Assembly: GCA_034670405.1 (NCBI GenBank) | Contig: JAXDDX010000003.1 | Coordinates: forward strand, 4,769,001-4,833,000 | Source: Hoplostethus atlanticus | Lineage: Eukaryota > Chordata > Actinopteri > Trachichthyiformes > Trachichthyidae | Length of the DNA stretch: 64,000 bases | Direction: 5' to 3' | Shown: in pieces, positions 62,575 to 64,000 of the stretch | How positions within the stretch are numbered: position 1 is the stretch's first letter | How the letters are laid out: each line of letters opens with the position of its first letter | Program-made: the position numbers and the translations under genes | Notes under the pieces: generated by a model | Told to the model about the DNA's origin: nothing | Database searches by the model: none | The model's input: only the letters and a program-made list of their open reading frames with translations

Positions 62575-64000
62575 CCCATCCACCACCCTGACCTGCGCAC
62601 CCTAACTTTCCACTGTGTTATTTCAGTATTTCGACTACTGCCTGTTTCTAACTGCGTCTCCTCCATGTAATCCTTTCATAGCGTGGAAACGTTCTTCTCT
62701 TCTTCATACATGTTATTTATATTTTAAGACATTTTAAGCCCATTTCATGAACTTCCATGAGACTGTACACCTGACACATGTTAAAGATCTGCTCACTAAA
62801 TGAAAGTGATCCCTTCACATTTTGTGATGAATGTGTTAAAGCTCCTCTCTCTGCCCACTCTGAATGGTTGGAGCCTGGTAGTGAACCGTGGCCTTTACTA
62901 ATTGTAAACTCAATGAAGCATTCTTAACAGATGCTGGTGGAACGGCTCCATTAGGCCCTACATGCGGCTGTCATCCACATATCAAAGCCATGAAAAGTCA
63001 AACTGTCATTATCATACAGCTCAAACCACATCAATCCACCCGCCAATTTAATTCTTATTAAAGGCATATTATGAGCAGAGATGGATGGTCTTGGTCGAGT
63101 GGAGCCACTGCTTTGGAAAGACTTTTGGTAGAACACAGACCCAAAGGGCTGAACAGTAACACAACAGTTTTTAAATCATCAAAAGAAATCATACATAATG
63201 GTGAAAATAATGGACTTACAAGCATTTGCAATCAAGAGATATAACCTTTAATAACCTACAAAAGTAGTTCAGGATGAGTGAAAGCTAACTGCAGAATGGT
63301 TGTTTAGGGAAAACAAAACCTTGACAGAAACCATGACAGTTCTGTGTTGCACTGCCAGCATGAATGAGAGTAAGTGCACGTGGCACAACAAATGCACTGT
63401 GGGCTTTCTGATGCAGAGGTTACACCAAATGACTCCCAGACCACAGTCCCTTATCTCCATGCAGCTTTATTTCTTATAAATGAGGGATTAATTATTGCCT
63501 CCAAAAAAGAGGAAGCTGCATTCAGCAGATAAATCTACTGTAGCTGTTGACCCCCTGGGGGTTTCACAGGGAAAAAATGGGTCTAGGGTGTTTTTTTGTT
63601 TGTTAAGGAAGTAGAGTAAATAAAAGAAGCAAAGCACAATTTAATCATATTTGTCTTCAATTAGTAAAAAAAACACAAACAATTAGTCCCGAAAATTCCT
63701 CAACTGGAGAGTGATGAATGTTTTCTGCTGATGTTGTTTATGTTTAAATGATTAATTGATACATTTTTCAAAATAATTAAAATGCAATAATGATTTTCTG
63801 TTTCAGTCATCCAAAACAAATCAACTTGAGGTACATTTTTATTTCATAATATCCAACTGAGATTTTTATTCCATTGTTTTTTTTTCCCATAGTGCTGCTC
63901 AACCCTTAGTTATCTTTAAAAGGCCTTTTGTTGATGTACAACACTGTTGATATTTCAAACCACCGTGTGACTGTGACAAGGTGTGTGTGCAAGGATCCCC
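62575..64000. other. Non-coding stretch to the window end
   Basis: No exon or element is recognised. Short T and A runs lie near 63588, 63666 and 63876. Confidence 0.5.

Overview
The window looks like teleost fish nuclear DNA, probably percomorph-like. The evidence is a set of fish-type interspersed repeats: an L2-clade LINE 3' part, several copies of its conserved 3' tail, tRNA-derived SINEs with A and B boxes, hAT-like elements and MITEs. There is also a very high density of long di-, tri- and tetranucleotide arrays. I found no host protein-coding exon, functional tRNA, rRNA or CRISPR array that I can support. The DNA is best read as intergenic or long-intron sequence. Most long open frames are translations of microsatellites or chance frames, many of them opening on TTG or GTG.

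Layout. 1-5 kb: a non-LTR 3' end near 0.7-0.95 kb and a hAT-like MITE at 3.2-3.5 kb. 5-10 kb: almost repeat-free apart from short GT/AC runs. 10-13 kb: a LINE/SINE tail, a tRNA-derived SINE, a dispersed repeat with CCTAA-like motifs, and a complete 1,390 bp non-autonomous hAT element with a perfect 8-bp target duplication. 13-19 kb: AT-rich DNA with a 43-bp direct repeat, an 87-bp multi-stem palindrome, a 25-bp AT minisatellite and a retroposon tail. 19-26 kb: AC arrays, a SINE, an L2-like tail, a 483 bp TIR element with a 6-bp target duplication, and a SINE remnant. 26-36 kb: a run of large microsatellites (CTRY, GA, TAG, GT, CATC, CT). 36.6-38.9 kb: a CATC tetranucleotide field split by a 5'-truncated L2 LINE. 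39-50 kb: mostly plain sequence. 49.6-50.3 kb: an ACT array split by another LINE 3' end. 50-64 kb: AC, CTAT, ATT, AG and ACTAC arrays, a second SINE of the 21.6 kb family, retroposon tails, second copies of two dispersed repeats first seen at 3 kb and 11 kb, and a 265 bp inverted-repeat element.

There is no pathway here; the story is mobile-element traffic and repeat dynamics. The strongest observations are three. The L2 LINE lies between two copies of the same CATC-variant block, at least 119 bp of it identical. The 483 bp element has perfect 14-bp terminal inverted repeats and a 6-bp target duplication. Two unrelated LINE tails each landed inside a pre-existing microsatellite. All family names rest on recognition from the sequence alone; no database search was run.
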